This document shows, one piece after another, positions 9,542-19,164 of a DNA stretch of 55,902 bases. Origin of the DNA: Actinomycetota bacterium. Its GTDB lineage: Bacteria > Actinomycetota > Actinomycetes > S36-B12 > UBA5976. The notes under the pieces are model-generated. The model did no database searches and had not been told where the DNA came from. It saw nothing but the letters and a program-made list of their open reading frames with translations. How positions within the stretch are numbered: position 1 is the stretch's first letter; every line of letters begins with the position of its first letter. The stretch is from NCBI GenBank assembly GCA_947452765.1, contig CANGDR010000011.1, positions 1 through 55,902 of the forward strand, in the 5' to 3' direction. The position numbers and the translations under genes are program-made.

Positions 9542-9777
9542 TCTTCGTCTGGATCGAGTTCCATTATTGGTTTAAGTTCCGTTGGTCGAAGCGCTTCAAG
9601 TCGAGCGCGGGCTCCTGCCAGCCGCTCTTCACAAACATCGGCTAACTTCTCCCCTTGCTCCCAAAGGGTGACCATGTCATCAAGTGGTAAGTCTTTATCC
9701 TCGAGGCGAAGCACGACCTCATCCAACTTTGCTTTGGCTGCTTCATAAGAGAGTTTTGCGAAATCATCAGTTGCCAT
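9538..9777 (-). CDS. xseB: Exodeoxyribonuclease VII small subunit
   Basis: 79 residues, the small helical subunit that binds several copies per XseA. The pattern LSYEAAKAKLDEVVLRLE...LPLDDMVTLWEQGEKL...CEERLAGARARLE is diagnostic. Its last 4 nt overlap the end of xseA on the opposite strand. The start ATG is 9 nt after the DUF4245 stop codon, and that stop (TAG) is the start of TAGAAT placed 6 nt before the ATG; there is no Shine-Dalgarno sequence. Confidence 0.96.
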   Translation of the reverse strand: MATDDFAKLSYEAAKAKLDEVVLRLEDKDLPLDDMVTLWEQGEKLADVCEERLAGARARLEALRPTELKPIMELDPDED

Positions 9778-9783
9778 GTGGAT

Positions 9784-9789
9784 ATTCTA
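9784..9789 (-). promoter_or_regulatory. Leaderless -10 (TAGAAT) overlapping the DUF4245 stop
   Basis: TAGAAT, 6 nt, then the xseB ATG. The TAG is the stop codon of the upstream gene. Confidence 0.55.
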
Positions 9790-10332
9790 TTCTTTCGCCT
9801 GCGTTAGCGAGGATGCGAAGGCGATTAACTCTTCCCAAGAAGTGGTGCCTGAAACAATGGTCGTGACTTTTCCATCCGTTTTGTAAATAGCCCTAGTTAT
9901 TGGATCTTCAACTTCACATTTAGTCCAGGCGGTACCCGCAATTTCGGTTACTCCACTACAGGAAGCATTGTTTGATGCGGCAGCGACTACCTTTTTAGTT
10001 GGACCATCCGTCTGCCATAACGAAATAAAATTGTGATCTGCTGTTTGAAAACCCAAATACCAGCGAACTTGTCCTGCGGCACCATAGCTCTCTGGCTCAA
10101 ACCTCGCACTGGTCGCTACATAGCCATTAGGCATTTTGGCTGGGATAACGATTGGCCAAGTTTGCTGCATTTTTGCATTGGCAACGGCGGCTTTATAGTC
10201 CACAGTTGGGGTAACTGCCTTTTGAGGGCGCCACGAAATGATCAGGATTAAGGCAACCGTCAAGATCACCGCGCCCATCGAGAGCACCATGTCGTATGCG
10301 GTTTCTCGACCTCGAGGTTTGCGTCCAGCCAT
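9787..10332 (-). CDS. DUF4245 family membrane-anchored protein
   Basis: 181 residues from ATG 10332; the open frame runs upstream to 10425 but would overlap the divergent fumarase start. One N-terminal membrane helix (about residues 17-37) precedes an extracytoplasmic domain containing RFEPESYGAAGQVRWYLGFQ, a DUF4245 hallmark, and two Cys (NASCSG, TKCEV) that could form a disulfide. The function is unknown. M. tuberculosis has a DUF4245 gene (Rv1100) in the same xse-fum neighbourhood, as I recall. Upstream of xseB; divergent from fumarase. Confidence 0.85.
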   Translation of the reverse strand: MAGRKPRGRETAYDMVLSMGAVILTVALILIISWRPQKAVTPTVDYKAAVANAKMQQTWPIVIPAKMPNGYVATSARFEPESYGAAGQVRWYLGFQTADHNFISLWQTDGPTKKVVAAASNNASCSGVTEIAGTAWTKCEVEDPITRAIYKTDGKVTTIVSGTTSWEELIAFASSLTQAKE

Positions 10333-10392
10333 ACCCCTATCTTGCCTTGTGCTTGAGTGCGGCGCTCGATCAGATCCTTTTGTGTAAAGGAT

Positions 10393-10398
10393 TAGGCT
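10393..10398 (+). promoter_or_regulatory. Leaderless -10 (TAGGCT) for fumarase
   Basis: TAGGCT, 6 nt (ACGAAT), then ATG at 10405. No Shine-Dalgarno sequence and no clear -35. Confidence 0.55.
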
Positions 10399-10404
10399 AC
10401 GAAT

Positions 10405-12069
10405 ATGAATTCGTTCAGGTACCAAGACATTTTGCCGATTGCAGGCAACAATCCGGAATTTCGCTTAATAACCAAGGATGGAATTTCCACCACAACGGTC
10501 GATGGCCGAACCTTCCTTAAAATTGAGCCAAGTGTTTTAGAAAAAGTTGCTTACGAAGCAATTCACGATATTTCCTTCTTCCTGCGCACCGAACATTTAA
10601 CCCAGCTGGCAAAAATAATTGAAGACCCAGAAGCGTCTCCAAATGACCGCTTCGTGGCTACTGACCTAATGAAAAATGCAAACGTTGCCGCGAGTGGGAT
10701 CTTGCCCATGTGCCAGGACACTGGAACTGCACTTGTTTCCGCAAAACGGGGTTCCCAGGTATTGACAGATGGCCCAGATGAAGTTGCAGTTAGTAAAGGT
10801 ATCTACGAGGCCTACCAAAAATTGAACCTCCGCTATTCACAGCTTTCGCCGCTAAATATGTGGGAAGAAAAAAATACTGGGGACAACCTTCCCGCTCAAA
10901 TTGAAATTTACTCGGATACCAAGCCTGGCCATGAAAATACATATGAGATGTTGTTCATTGCCAAGGGTGGGGGCAGCGCAAATAAGAGTTTTCTCTACCA
11001 AGAAACCAAGGCAGTACTAAACAAAACTAGTTTCTTAAATTTCTTAGATGAAAAATTGCGCTCAATAGGAACTTCGGCATGTCCGCCTTACCACTTAGCA
11101 ATTGTTGTTGGTGGAACGAGTGCTGAATACGCACTGAAGACATCAAAGCTTGCGAGTACCCATTATCTAGATTCATTGCCGACACAAGGAGGTACTGAAG
11201 GAAATGGGTACCGAGATCTAGAAATGGAAGCTGAAGTTCTAAAGCTCACGCAAAGTTTTGGAATTGGAGCCCAATTTGGTGGAAAGTATTTTTGCCATGA
11301 CGTTCGAGTCATTCGTTTACCGCGCCACGGCGCTTCTTGTCCAATCGCAATATCAGTCTCGTGTTCCGCAGATCGTCAAGCGATTGTAAAAATTGATGCT
11401 ACTGGAGCGTACATAGAAGCACTAGATCGAGATCCAGCTAGATTTTTACCTGAAGTAACCGATGAGCACCTAGACGATAACGTTGTAAAGATTAATCTCA
11501 ATCAACCGATGGATGACATTCGCGCAACGCTTTCCAAACTCGCAGTTAAGACGCGGATTTCCTTAACTGGATCTTTAATTGTTGCCCGCGATTTAGCGCA
11601 TGCCAAAATTCTGGAAATGATTGATCGAGGCGAAGAACTGCCTTCGTATTTTAAGGACTATGCGGTTTACTATGCAGGGCCGGCTAAAACTCCAGAAGGC
11701 TATGCATCCGGTTCATTTGGCCCCACAACTGCTGGCCGAATGGATGCCTACGTTGACCGATTCCAAAAAGCTGGTGGGTCATACGTGATGTTGGCAAAGG
11801 GTAATCGCAGTAATGCAGTTACCCAAGCATGCAAGGCAAACGGTGGTTTCTATTTAGGCTCCATTGGTGGTCCAGCTGCTCGCCTTGCAAAGGACAACAT
11901 AACTAAAGTAGAGGTTTTAGATTTTCCAGAACTTGGCATGGAAGCGATTTGGAAAATAGAGGTAAAAGATTTCCCCGCATTCGTTGTGGTGGATGACAAG
12001 GGCAACGACTTCTTTGCCGATACCTTGCGCCCTGTTGCGCTAAATATCCCAGTTGGTCCACCTAGTTAA
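10405..12069 (+). CDS. Class I fumarate hydratase ([4Fe-4S])
   Basis: 554 residues. Converts fumarate to malate in the TCA cycle. This is the oxygen-sensitive iron-sulfur class (FumA/FumB type), not FumC. Visible hallmarks are the cluster Cys in [12 protein letters not shown] (residue 103), [17 protein letters not shown] later in the N-terminal domain, and a C-terminal domain with [15 protein letters not shown] and [17 protein letters not shown]. It is probably leaderless and ends in a 4-nt stop overlap (TTAA) with the convergent Rpf-like gene. It works downstream of the succinate dehydrogenase and upstream of the malate dehydrogenase in this window. Confidence 0.96.
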   Translation: MNSFRYQDILPIAGNNPEFRLITKDGISTTTVDGRTFLKIEPSVLEKVAYEAIHDISFFLRTEHLTQLAKIIEDPEASPNDRFVATDLMKNANVAASGILPMCQDTGTALVSAKRGSQVLTDGPDEVAVSKGIYEAYQKLNLRYSQLSPLNMWEEKNTGDNLPAQIEIYSDTKPGHENTYEMLFIAKGGGSANKSFLYQETKAVLNKTSFLNFLDEKLRSIGTSACPPYHLAIVVGGTSAEYALKTSKLASTHYLDSLPTQGGTEGNGYRDLEMEAEVLKLTQSFGIGAQFGGKYFCHDVRVIRLPRHGASCPIAISVSCSADRQAIVKIDATGAYIEALDRDPARFLPEVTDEHLDDNVVKINLNQPMDDIRATLSKLAVKTRISLTGSLIVARDLAHAKILEMIDRGEELPSYFKDYAVYYAGPAKTPEGYASGSFGPTTAGRMDAYVDRFQKAGGSYVMLAKGNRSNAVTQACKANGGFYLGSIGGPAARLAKDNITKVEVLDFPELGMEAIWKIEVKDFPAFVVVDDKGNDFFADTLRPVALNIPVGPPS

Positions 12070-12473
12070 GGCTTGAAATTTTTGGCTGGTGGCCAAGGAC
12101 TCCAGCCTCGTGCCAACCATCCCTTGTAGGCAACCAAATCCTGCTGTTGACACGTCGCCTTACTAGCTTTGCTGGCATATTTGTTGCCGCCATATGATTT
12201 CCAAAAGCCAGCGCTAACCTGCCATGTACCTTGATACTTGCCATGTCCCCCAGTGGATTTGCAATTGTTATGCGACTCAGCTTTTTTCACATGTTTTGCA
12301 GTTGGTGAATTCACCCAAACATCAAAAGTGATTGATTTGCGTTCGGCCTTAGTCAAGTTACGCGTCGGATCGTCAGCCTTAGAGATCGTTCCGGCCAAAG
12401 CCAGGGGTGCGCCAGTAACTGAACCGGTTAGCAAACCTATGGCTAGCAAAATTGCAATTAAAATTTTCTTCAT
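12066..12473 (-). CDS. Small secreted Rpf/transglycosylase-like protein
   Basis: 135 residues. A signal peptide ([17 protein letters not shown] to about residue 27, ending near ALA) leads to a single domain of about 75 residues. The pattern VW...[23 protein letters not shown]...[22 protein letters not shown]...WSPWPP follows the lysozyme-like resuscitation-promoting factor / transglycosylase-like domain. The Glu of AESHNNC aligns with the catalytic Glu of Rpf, and two Cys could form its disulfide. It would cleave peptidoglycan glycan strands outside the cell. Divergence from classical Rpf is considerable, so activity is an inference. Follows phoH after 64 bp; stop overlaps the fumarase stop by 4 nt. 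Confidence 0.72.
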   Translation of the reverse strand: MKKILIAILLAIGLLTGSVTGAPLALAGTISKADDPTRNLTKAERKSITFDVWVNSPTAKHVKKAESHNNCKSTGGHGKYQGTWQVSAGFWKSYGGNKYASKASKATCQQQDLVAYKGWLARGWSPWPPAKNFKP

Positions 12474-12537
12474 AACTTAACCACCATGCCAAAAAAACTT
12501 AGATTTTCATAGTTCCTTTGTGAATAGCCTTTATTTA

Positions 12538-13845
12538 TTAGGCAGGTAGGTCTTCTAGCATTTCGGTGACAAGTGCTGCGATCGGTGATCGTTCGGATCG
12601 AGTCAGAGTTACATGCGCAAAGAGTGGGTGCCCCTTTAGCTTTTCAACAACGGCAACTACGCCATCGTGACGCCCAACCCGCAGGTTGTCGCGTTGTGCT
12701 ACATCGTGCGTTAGAACCACGCGACTGTCCTTACCAATGCGTGACAAAACTGTCAGTAAAACATTGCGCTCAAGTGATTGGGCTTCATCTACAATCACAA
12801 ATGAGTCATGGAGTGAGCGCCCGCGGATGTGAGTTAGCGGTAAAACTTCTAACATGCCACGATCGATGATTTCGTCAATAACGTCCCCGGAGGTAACTGA
12901 TGAAAGCGTGTCGAATACTGCTTGCGCCCATGGCGACATTTTTTCATTTTCACTGCCGGGCAGGTAACCGAGCTCTTGGCCTCCAACTGCATAAAGCGGT
13001 CGGAAAATAACAACTTTACGATGCTGTTGCCGTTCCATTACAGCTTCTAACCCAGCACAAAGTGCCAATGCACTCTTTCCGGTTCCAGCCCTGCCACCAA
13101 GGGAAACAATGCCAATTTCAGGATCAAGTAATACATCTAGTGCGATTCGTTGCTCGGCACTTCTGCCGTGGATCCCAAAGGCATCTCTATCGCCTCTAAC
13201 TAATCGCAATCGTTTATCTGGAGTCACCCGCGCTAAAGCACTTCCCCTATCGCTTGATAGGACCACGCCGGTATGGCATGGGTGTTCCCGCGCGCTTTCA
13301 TGATCAATTATTTCTTCGGCATATAGATCATCGATATCCGCCACATCAACATCAACTTCCACCATTCCAGTCCAGCCACTAGAGGGAACGATTTCAGCTC
13401 GATATTCCTGTGCTTCTAATCCGACCGCAGAAGCTTTAACGCGTAACGGCAAATCTTTACTGACTAAAACGACTGAGCATCCTTCATCAGAAAGATTTTT
13501 TGCAACGGACAAAATTCTGGTGTCGTTGTCACCAAGGCGAAATCCGGCGGGCAAAGTTTCTGGATTCGTATGATTAAGTTCGACGCGCAGGAAACCGCCG
13601 GAATCACCGATTGGCAATGGCGCATCAAGTCGTCCAAATTTAACTCGCAAGTCATCTAGACTGCGGAGCGCAGAGCGAGCAAAGTAACCAAGTTCTGGAT
13701 GGGTTCGCTTGGACTCAAGTTCAGTTATTACTACAACGGGTATAACAACTTCATGTTCATCAAATCGAAATAGCGCATTTGGGTCTGACAGTAAGACGCT
13801 GGTGTCTAATACGTATGTGCGCTTTTGATTACTCGACTTGGTCAC
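12538..13845 (-). CDS. phoH: PhoH family protein with N-terminal PIN domain (PhoH2)
   Basis: 435 residues from GTG 13845. The open frame extends to 14013, but the extra 56 residues do not resemble the family and would overlap the divergent promoter. The N-terminal PIN ribonuclease domain starts [12 protein letters not shown] (conserved Asp). The C-terminal PhoH ATPase has Walker [13 protein letters not shown] and Walker [10 protein letters not shown]. PhoH2 proteins are described as RNA helicase/ribonucleases. A GGGGTGG lies shortly upstream of the GTG. The Rpf-like gene follows on the same strand. Confidence 0.95.
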   Translation of the reverse strand: MTKSSNQKRTYVLDTSVLLSDPNALFRFDEHEVVIPVVVITELESKRTHPELGYFARSALRSLDDLRVKFGRLDAPLPIGDSGGFLRVELNHTNPETLPAGFRLGDNDTRILSVAKNLSDEGCSVVLVSKDLPLRVKASAVGLEAQEYRAEIVPSSGWTGMVEVDVDVADIDDLYAEEIIDHESAREHPCHTGVVLSSDRGSALARVTPDKRLRLVRGDRDAFGIHGRSAEQRIALDVLLDPEIGIVSLGGRAGTGKSALALCAGLEAVMERQQHRKVVIFRPLYAVGGQELGYLPGSENEKMSPWAQAVFDTLSSVTSGDVIDEIIDRGMLEVLPLTHIRGRSLHDSFVIVDEAQSLERNVLLTVLSRIGKDSRVVLTHDVAQRDNLRVGRHDGVVAVVEKLKGHPLFAHVTLTRSERSPIAALVTEMLEDLPA

Positions 13846-14017
13846 GAAGCCACCCCAAATTTCCAGTTTTATCCTTGGGAAGGATCGGTTACTCCGATAC
13901 ATCGGACGGTACGCCTGGTGAGCGAACCCGTTAGCCAGACACGCCGTAATTAAAGGTTTCAAGCTGATTAAATTAGTGAGAACTGTGGGTGTCAGCGAAG
14001 CTACCTGGGTCACCTAC
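13846..14017. other. Divergent intergenic region phoH / uppS
   Basis: The gap is 185 bp to the uppS start. It contains a possible 5-bp hairpin ATCGG-TTACT-CCGAT (13883-13897) and CTGG/CCAG half-stems in a G+C-richer patch (about 13900-13950) that would form the phoH 5' leader. I find no recognisable riboswitch or tRNA. Confidence 0.3.
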
Positions 14018-14023
14018 TAATCT
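14018..14023 (+). promoter_or_regulatory. Leaderless -10 (TAATCT) for the cis-prenyltransferase
   Basis: TAATCT, 7 nt, then ATG at 14031. Supports this ATG over the in-frame GTG at 13989. Confidence 0.45.
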
Positions 14024-14030
14024 GAGTCGC

Positions 14031-14807
14031 ATGGGTCGGGTGCGAAAACTTGTAGGAGAAATCGCATACGACCTATATGGTCATAGATTGACTTCTGCTT
14101 TGCCACATGACCAAATTCCCCGACATGTTGGTGTGATTCTTGACGGTAATCGCCGTTGGGCGGCTGAGATCGGCTCATCAACTGCATACGGGCATCGGGC
14201 CGGCGCCGAAAAGATCACAGAATTTCTTGGGTGGTGTGAAGAGCTCGGTGTTGAAGTAGTCACCTTGTGGTTGTTATCAACCGATAACTTGGCTCGAGAT
14301 GAAGTTGAACTTAAAGCCTTGCTAAAAATAATCGAAGATACTGTTGCTTCGCTAGCAGAAACTAGGCGCTGGAAAATTCATCCAGTTGGTGCGCTAGAAC
14401 TACTATCTACGGAAACTGCTCAAGTTCTAACACAAGCCGCAATTCAAACGCAGGATATTTCAGGTTTACTTGTAAACGTAGCTGTTGGCTACGGTGGGCG
14501 TCGTGAGGTAGTCGATGCTGTTAAGTCTTTACTTGCAGAACATGCTGCGGCAGGAACTTCACTAGACGAATTGGCCGCGTCGCTAGACATTGAACACATC
14601 ACCGATCACCTATATACCAAAGGTCAGCCAGATCCTGATTTAGTCATTCGAACTTCAGGTGAACAGCGCCTAAGTGGATTTTTACTATGGCAAAGTGCGC
14701 ACTCAGAATTTTATTTCTGTGAGGCATACTGGCCGAACTTCCGAAAGATTGACTTTCTTCGAGCCGTGCGCTCTTACGCCGCACGAAACCGTCGCTTTGG
14801 AATTTAA
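14031..14807 (+). CDS. Isoprenyl transferase (cis-prenyltransferase, short-chain Rv1086-like)
   Basis: 258 residues. Condenses IPP with an allylic diphosphate in cis configuration, supplying polyprenyl phosphate carriers for the cell envelope. Motifs: [10 protein letters not shown] (catalytic Asp about residue 38), the central LWLLSTDN segment, and [23 protein letters not shown] near the C-terminus. Context (phoH and a DUF255 gene nearby) resembles the M. tuberculosis Rv1086 locus, whose product makes Z-farnesyl diphosphate. The final chain length cannot be told from sequence alone. Stop codons overlap by 4 nt (TTAA) with the convergent DUF255 gene. Confidence 0.94.
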   Translation: MGRVRKLVGEIAYDLYGHRLTSALPHDQIPRHVGVILDGNRRWAAEIGSSTAYGHRAGAEKITEFLGWCEELGVEVVTLWLLSTDNLARDEVELKALLKIIEDTVASLAETRRWKIHPVGALELLSTETAQVLTQAAIQTQDISGLLVNVAVGYGGRREVVDAVKSLLAEHAAAGTSLDELAASLDIEHITDHLYTKGQPDPDLVIRTSGEQRLSGFLLWQSAHSEFYFCEAYWPNFRKIDFLRAVRSYAARNRRFGI

Positions 14808-16867
14808 CTAATCCGTCGATCTATTGCCTTAGCAAGCAATTCGCCATCAGTCATTGGCGCATCACAAACAAATCCTCGACAAACATACGCAGTATCCGAG
14901 CCAGTAATTTGAGGACGATTAGCCATGAGCGGCTGCTCATTACTCCAGCAATAAACCAAGCCAGGTGCATTTGCGTAATGTATTGCTTCAATCATTTGCG
15001 ATTCCTCGGTTGCTGCAACAACTACCTCTCGTGGCCCATCTAGCCAGGCTGTTAGTACGGCTCCACTCCACCCAGCAAATCTGGCATGAGACTCAACAAG
15101 CGGTAAAAGCACTTTCATTAACTGTTCAGCCCAAGATCTCATAGCTAAATCGCCAGTCAAAGCAGCGTAGGTTAGCGCTGCATCCGCTGTTGCCGACCAG
15201 CCTGAAGGCGTGACGTTATCGGTTGGGTCGACTTGACGGGAAGTAGTTTTTGCGGTTACCGGCTCTACATCATCTGCGGTATCGGCTAGACCTTGCCCTT
15301 GCGCAAAATGCAACTTAATGTCGTCAAGCAGAACCTTCGCAAGATCTAGCCACGATTGCTCCCCCGTGACTTGCGCCAAAGCCAAAAATCCAGATGCAAC
15401 ATGAGCCTGATCTTCAAGGACGCCAATTGCATATAGGCCCGGCTTACCATCTCGCGAAACTCGAACTAAGCGCCCAGGAAATTTAGGGTTTGCGCCAAGA
15501 TGCGTGCTAACTAGTAAGTCAGCGGCTTTTGTCGCCGCTTCGATCCAATCTGGACGCCCACAAAGTCGACCAGCATCCACCAATGCTCGAATTACCAAGC
15601 CATTCCAACTAGCAACAATTTTGTCATCGCGGGCAGGTGCCGGTCGCAAATTCCGAACTACCAGCAATTTCGTGCGAACTTGAAACCACTTGTCCCAATC
15701 ATCTGGGTCAGCCAGCAAAGTAAATACTGATTTCCCGTGTTCAAAAGTTCCAGCAGCAGTCACATTGCCAAGGCCAGCAGCGTACAACCCATCCTCTGGG
15801 CCAAGCGCTGACACGAGTTGCTCGGGAGTCCACGAATAAAATTCGCCTTCGTGCGAGTGACCAGAATCGTCATCACTGTCAGCATCCAGTGCTGCTGCAA
15901 AGCCACCTTCAGTCGTTTGCATTTCTCTCAACAGGAACTCCGCGGTCTCAGTGACGATTCGTAGCGCCTGGGTATCACCATTCAAGCGATAGAGATGGGC
16001 ATAAACCGACAAGAGCTGTGCGTTGTCGTAGAGCATTTTTTCAAAATGTGGGACAGTCCAAGTTGAATCAACACTGTATCGAGCAAATCCCCCACCGATT
16101 TGGTCATACATGCCACCCCTTGCCATTCGGTTGCATGTACTCTCAACCATTTCTAGAATTCGAGGGTCACGATCGCGATCTGATAAATAATTCAAAGATT
16201 CGTAGCGAATTAAAAACTCTAGAACCATAGTTGGCGGAAACTTTGGTGCTGCACCGAAGCCACCGTTCATCGGATCAAAACTTGAGGTTAAATTATGTAG
16301 ACCACTTTCGATTACCTCGAAGACCTCATCTTTAGTGAATTCATCGCGACCGTGTGAGACCAACTCATTTCGAGTGACCATCATTTCCAAAATCCGTTGC
16401 GAAGAATCGGATACTCGCTCGCGCTCTTGATTCCAGGTGTCATTAAGTGCTAGCAATACCTGGGTAAAAGACGGCATGCCATGTGATGGCCGAGGTGGGA
16501 AATAGGTTCCGGCGTACCAGGGACTACGGTCATGATCCAACCAGACCGACATAGGCCAACCACCCTGGCCGGTCATGATTTGCGTGGCCTCCATGTAAAG
16601 CGAATCAACTGCTGGTAATTCTTCGCGATCCACCTTGATGTTTACGAAGTAGTCATTCATTAGCGCCGCTACAGCTGGATTCTCAAAACTTTCATGTGCC
16701 ATGACGTGACACCAGTGGCACGCGCTGTAACCAACGCTTAGAAATATTGGTACGTTTCGGCGCTTAGCTTCTGCGAATGCTTCGTCTCCCCACGGGAACC
16801 AGTCAACTGGATTTTGCGCATGCTGTAACAAATAAGGTGAAGCGGAGTCAGCAAGTCGATTAGGCAC
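14804..16867 (-). CDS. Thioredoxin-domain protein, DUF255 / YyaL family
   Basis: 687 residues. The N-terminal thioredoxin-like domain has [13 protein letters not shown] and the redox-type motif CHWC (residues 50-53), then [12 protein letters not shown]. The rest is an alpha/alpha-barrel like that of glycosidases and epimerases ([30 protein letters not shown]). The family (YyaL, human SPATA20) is widespread but biochemically undefined. Full length. The start is GTG at 16867 without a clear Shine-Dalgarno sequence. The adjacency to a cis-prenyltransferase is also found in M. tuberculosis (Rv1084/Rv1086, recalled). Confidence 0.93.
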   Translation of the reverse strand: MPNRLADSASPYLLQHAQNPVDWFPWGDEAFAEAKRRNVPIFLSVGYSACHWCHVMAHESFENPAVAALMNDYFVNIKVDREELPAVDSLYMEATQIMTGQGGWPMSVWLDHDRSPWYAGTYFPPRPSHGMPSFTQVLLALNDTWNQERERVSDSSQRILEMMVTRNELVSHGRDEFTKDEVFEVIESGLHNLTSSFDPMNGGFGAAPKFPPTMVLEFLIRYESLNYLSDRDRDPRILEMVESTCNRMARGGMYDQIGGGFARYSVDSTWTVPHFEKMLYDNAQLLSVYAHLYRLNGDTQALRIVTETAEFLLREMQTTEGGFAAALDADSDDDSGHSHEGEFYSWTPEQLVSALGPEDGLYAAGLGNVTAAGTFEHGKSVFTLLADPDDWDKWFQVRTKLLVVRNLRPAPARDDKIVASWNGLVIRALVDAGRLCGRPDWIEAATKAADLLVSTHLGANPKFPGRLVRVSRDGKPGLYAIGVLEDQAHVASGFLALAQVTGEQSWLDLAKVLLDDIKLHFAQGQGLADTADDVEPVTAKTTSRQVDPTDNVTPSGWSATADAALTYAALTGDLAMRSWAEQLMKVLLPLVESHARFAGWSGAVLTAWLDGPREVVVAATEESQMIEAIHYANAPGLVYCWSNEQPLMANRPQITGSDTAYVCRGFVCDAPMTDGELLAKAIDRRIS

Positions 16868-16952
16868 AGTTCATTCTCGCAGGAGTGTGACTTGCCTGTG
16901 GCCGCGGGAGTTATGCGCCGCGCTACTTTTTACTGGCACTCTGTGCCAAACT

Positions 16953-17606
16953 ATGGATGTGTACCTACCAAAACATTTCGCCATGGAAGATCAACAAGAA
17001 ATTGTAGACTTAGTGCGCGAAGTTGGCTCAGCAGATTTTGTAACAGTCGACCAAAGTGGCCAGCCACTAGCTACGTTGATGCCACTGGTATGGGAAGTAA
17101 GCAAAGCTGATGAACTAGGTACGGTCTACATGCATATGGCTCGCGCAAATAAGCATTGGGAGTCAATTTCAAACGGGGCTCGAGCGTTGGCTATCGTGCA
17201 CGGCCCGCAGGCATACATCTCTCCCTCAAACTACGCTGCTAAGGCTGAGCATGGGAAAGTCGTGCCAACTTGGAATTACCAGGCAATCCACTTCACTGGC
17301 ACAGTTGAGGTAAGCCATGACAGTGAATACTTACTAGAGATCGTAAGTCGCCTAACTAACCAGCATGAAGCCGCTCGAAACCAGCCTTGGCAAGCCAACG
17401 ACGCGCCTGAGGATTATTTAGCAGGCCAGCTCCGTGGCATTGTCGCAATCACATTGAAAGTAGAGAGCGTGGAAGCAAAAGCAAAATTGAATCAAAATCG
17501 ATCTGTTGCGGATCAGATTGGTGTAGTTGCAGATTTAACAAATTCTGAGCTGCGCCAAGATAAATTAGTGGCTGAATTAATGAAGAAAAACTTAGGCAAG
17601 AACTAA
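16953..17606 (+). CDS. FMN-binding PaiB-like protein
   Basis: 217 residues from ATG 16953 (MDVYLPKHFAM is the usual start of the family; the open frame extends 66 nt further). Split-barrel flavin-binding fold of the PaiB / pyridoxamine-oxidase-like superfamily. Recognisable blocks: HMARANKHWESI, VHGPQAYISPSNY, VVPTWNYQAIHFTG, QPWQANDAPEDY and KLNQNRSVADQIGVV. PaiB is annotated as a negative regulator in Bacillus, but the biochemical role is unclear. Convergent with the MFS gene, sharing CTAA between stops. Confidence 0.9.
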   Translation: MDVYLPKHFAMEDQQEIVDLVREVGSADFVTVDQSGQPLATLMPLVWEVSKADELGTVYMHMARANKHWESISNGARALAIVHGPQAYISPSNYAAKAEHGKVVPTWNYQAIHFTGTVEVSHDSEYLLEIVSRLTNQHEAARNQPWQANDAPEDYLAGQLRGIVAITLKVESVEAKAKLNQNRSVADQIGVVADLTNSELRQDKLVAELMKKNLGKN

Positions 17607-18814
17607 CTCGAAACCGTCTCGCTAATAATTCCTGGGCGAGAAATTACGATGCCGGAAATTAATTGAACGACTAGCGCCAAACCCAATGCTACGAAAGATG
17701 CGCTCCAAGAATGCGTTATATCTTTCAGCAGACCTAGGGTTAATGGACCAAGCGCAGAGATAAAGTACCCGCCACCTTGCATAAAGGATCCCAAATCTCG
17801 AGCAGTCTCGTGGTTGTCCGAACGCAATAAAACCAAAGTTAAGGCAAGTGGAAATGATGATCCCAAACCAATACCCAAAAGAGTTACCCAAAGCCAGGTT
17901 CCAGCGGGCCACCAGCCGGTAGTTGCAAATAAATAAATACCAAATAATCCAACTGCAAATATGATTACAAATGTAATGCAAAGAAAAACTTGAGACTTAA
18001 ATTTTGCAGCAAGTGGCGGCACAAATAGTCCTGTCGGAAAGCCCAGTAACACCAAAAGCGCTAATTGCTTGCCGGCAATCGTTGGATCCGTACCAGAATC
18101 TCGCAAAATGGTGGGCAACCAAGCATTCATTGAGTGGTAGTTCATTGACTGAAATCCAAAATAGAAAACTAGTGCCCACGCTAATTTATTCCGCAGTAGC
18201 CCCTTCATGTTGTGAGGCGTATTCAATGGCAAGTCTTGGGTGTCCTTATGGCGATAGAACTGCCAAACTAACCAGGCGATTAATGGCAACACTGCCCAGA
18301 CTTCAAGCGCTCCCCGCCATGATCCGATTTTTTCAGTTAATGGATAGGTGATCAGGGCAGCCGCTGCAGCTGAAATTGAAATTGCGCCCGCAATCATCCC
18401 CATTACGCCGCCAATACTTTTTGGGAAATCTCGCCGAGTAATTACTGAAGGAACCACGTTTCCAACTGCAACACCCAGGCCGATAACTATTGTTCCTAAG
18501 TAGAGGACCAAGACTGAAGGGACTAGCCGTAGGCTGCCGCCGATAGCAAGGGTGATTAATGCTGCAGAAATGGCTTTATCGGGTGTAACTCTGTGGAGCA
18601 ATCGTGGAATCAGCATGGCGCCAAGGCCAAACATCAAGATGGGTAACGTGCTTAACAAGGAAGCTGCAGTGGCACTCAATCCATACTCTGCTCGAATCTC
18701 TGGAAGAACAGGGCCAACCGAAGTTGTGAGGGGCCGGAGCGTCATGCCAACAAAGAAAAGCGGCATTGCCTTCAAAATAAATTTTTGCTGGTCGCGCACT
18801 GCAGCGTGTGACAC
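17603..18814 (-). CDS. MFS transporter, CynX/NimT-like
   Basis: 403 residues from GTG 18814, chosen because AAGGGAG lies 7 nt upstream; an in-frame TTG at 18832 would put this Shine-Dalgarno sequence inside the gene. Twelve membrane helices are expected. The start of helix 1 (FFVGMTLRPLTTSVGPVLPEI) and the GNVVPSVITRRDF segment match the CynX/NimT branch of the major facilitator superfamily (cyanate/nitroimidazole-type carriers). The substrate is unknown. It lies downstream of comF and the intervening RNA on the same strand, in the place where hpf (raiA) and secA are found in related actinobacteria. Confidence 0.88.
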   Translation of the reverse strand: MSHAAVRDQQKFILKAMPLFFVGMTLRPLTTSVGPVLPEIRAEYGLSATAASLLSTLPILMFGLGAMLIPRLLHRVTPDKAISAALITLAIGGSLRLVPSVLVLYLGTIVIGLGVAVGNVVPSVITRRDFPKSIGGVMGMIAGAISISAAAAALITYPLTEKIGSWRGALEVWAVLPLIAWLVWQFYRHKDTQDLPLNTPHNMKGLLRNKLAWALVFYFGFQSMNYHSMNAWLPTILRDSGTDPTIAGKQLALLVLLGFPTGLFVPPLAAKFKSQVFLCITFVIIFAVGLFGIYLFATTGWWPAGTWLWVTLLGIGLGSSFPLALTLVLLRSDNHETARDLGSFMQGGGYFISALGPLTLGLLKDITHSWSASFVALGLALVVQLISGIVISRPGIISETVSS

Positions 18815-18885
18815 AAATATCTCCCTTGGCAACTAAACCAAACTTAGCGGCTACAAGATCTGCGTCGTCATGCACCTGTGCTGAA

Positions 18886-19152
18886 AGCAGCATCCACCCA
18901 GCCGACCTGATCTTCGACCCCACATTCGCCTGCAGGGGAATTCGCAGCGTCAATCGCCACTACTAACCCTCTCTCGTAATCTTCGACCATCTGGATCAAA
19001 GGCGAGGCAGGACTTACTTCTAAACCGCACCGTGCTCGAACGACCAAGAGTCGCCTTACGTGGACCGCTTTGCCTGCGGCTGGCATCGGCTTGCGACAAA
19101 CCAACTTCGAAAACTGGTTTGTCACGCAATCACGGACCCGGGTGGATGCCGT
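18886..19152 (-). ncRNA. Structured RNA downstream of comF, probable raiA-motif RNA
   Basis: About 266 nt, visibly richer in G+C than its surroundings, and without a convincing protein. The ends pair in a long closing stem: 19151-19140 (CGGCATCCACCC) with 18888-18899 (GGGTGGATGCTG read 5'-3'), about 12 bp with one G-U. Inside are a 9-bp hairpin (GACAAACCA/TGGTTTGTC, 19095-19123 on the plus strand), CCGC-AGGCAAA-GCGG, and CGAC-TCTTG-GTCG. TAACCT (19164-19159) begins with the comF stop codon and ends 6 nt before A19152, so the predicted first base lies at the foot of the stem. raiA-motif RNAs are known to reside between comFC and raiA in Bacillota and Actinomycetota, which fits. I cannot run a covariance search. 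tmRNA and RNase P are excluded by missing landmarks. Confidence 0.68.
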
Positions 19153-19158
19153 GCTTAG

Positions 19159-19164
19159 AGGTTA
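19159..19164 (-). promoter_or_regulatory. -10 element (TAACCT) overlapping the comF stop, for the RNA
   Basis: TAACCT; its TAA is the comF stop codon. After 6 nt the predicted transcript would begin at A19152, directly at the closing stem of the structured RNA. The same hexamer drives the mutase gene at 35629-35634. Confidence 0.5.

Noticed and set aside
13846-14013. 56-residue N-terminal extension of PhoH
   Set aside because: It would overlap the divergent prenyltransferase promoter, has no similarity to the family, and the PIN domain begins properly after GTG 13845.
18868-19125. 85-codon open frame on the minus strand inside the structured RNA region
   Set aside because: Arginine codons are unlike the neighbouring genes (AGG, AGA, CGG), there is no ribosome-binding site, no family resemblance, and a strong terminal stem explains the conservation of structure better.
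18886-19152. tmRNA, RNase P RNA or 6S RNA as identity of the comF-downstream RNA
   Set aside because: There is no tRNA-like 3' end with CCA or tag reading frame for tmRNA, no GAGGAAAGUCC-type core for RNase P, and the multi-hairpin layout differs from the single long 6S hairpin.
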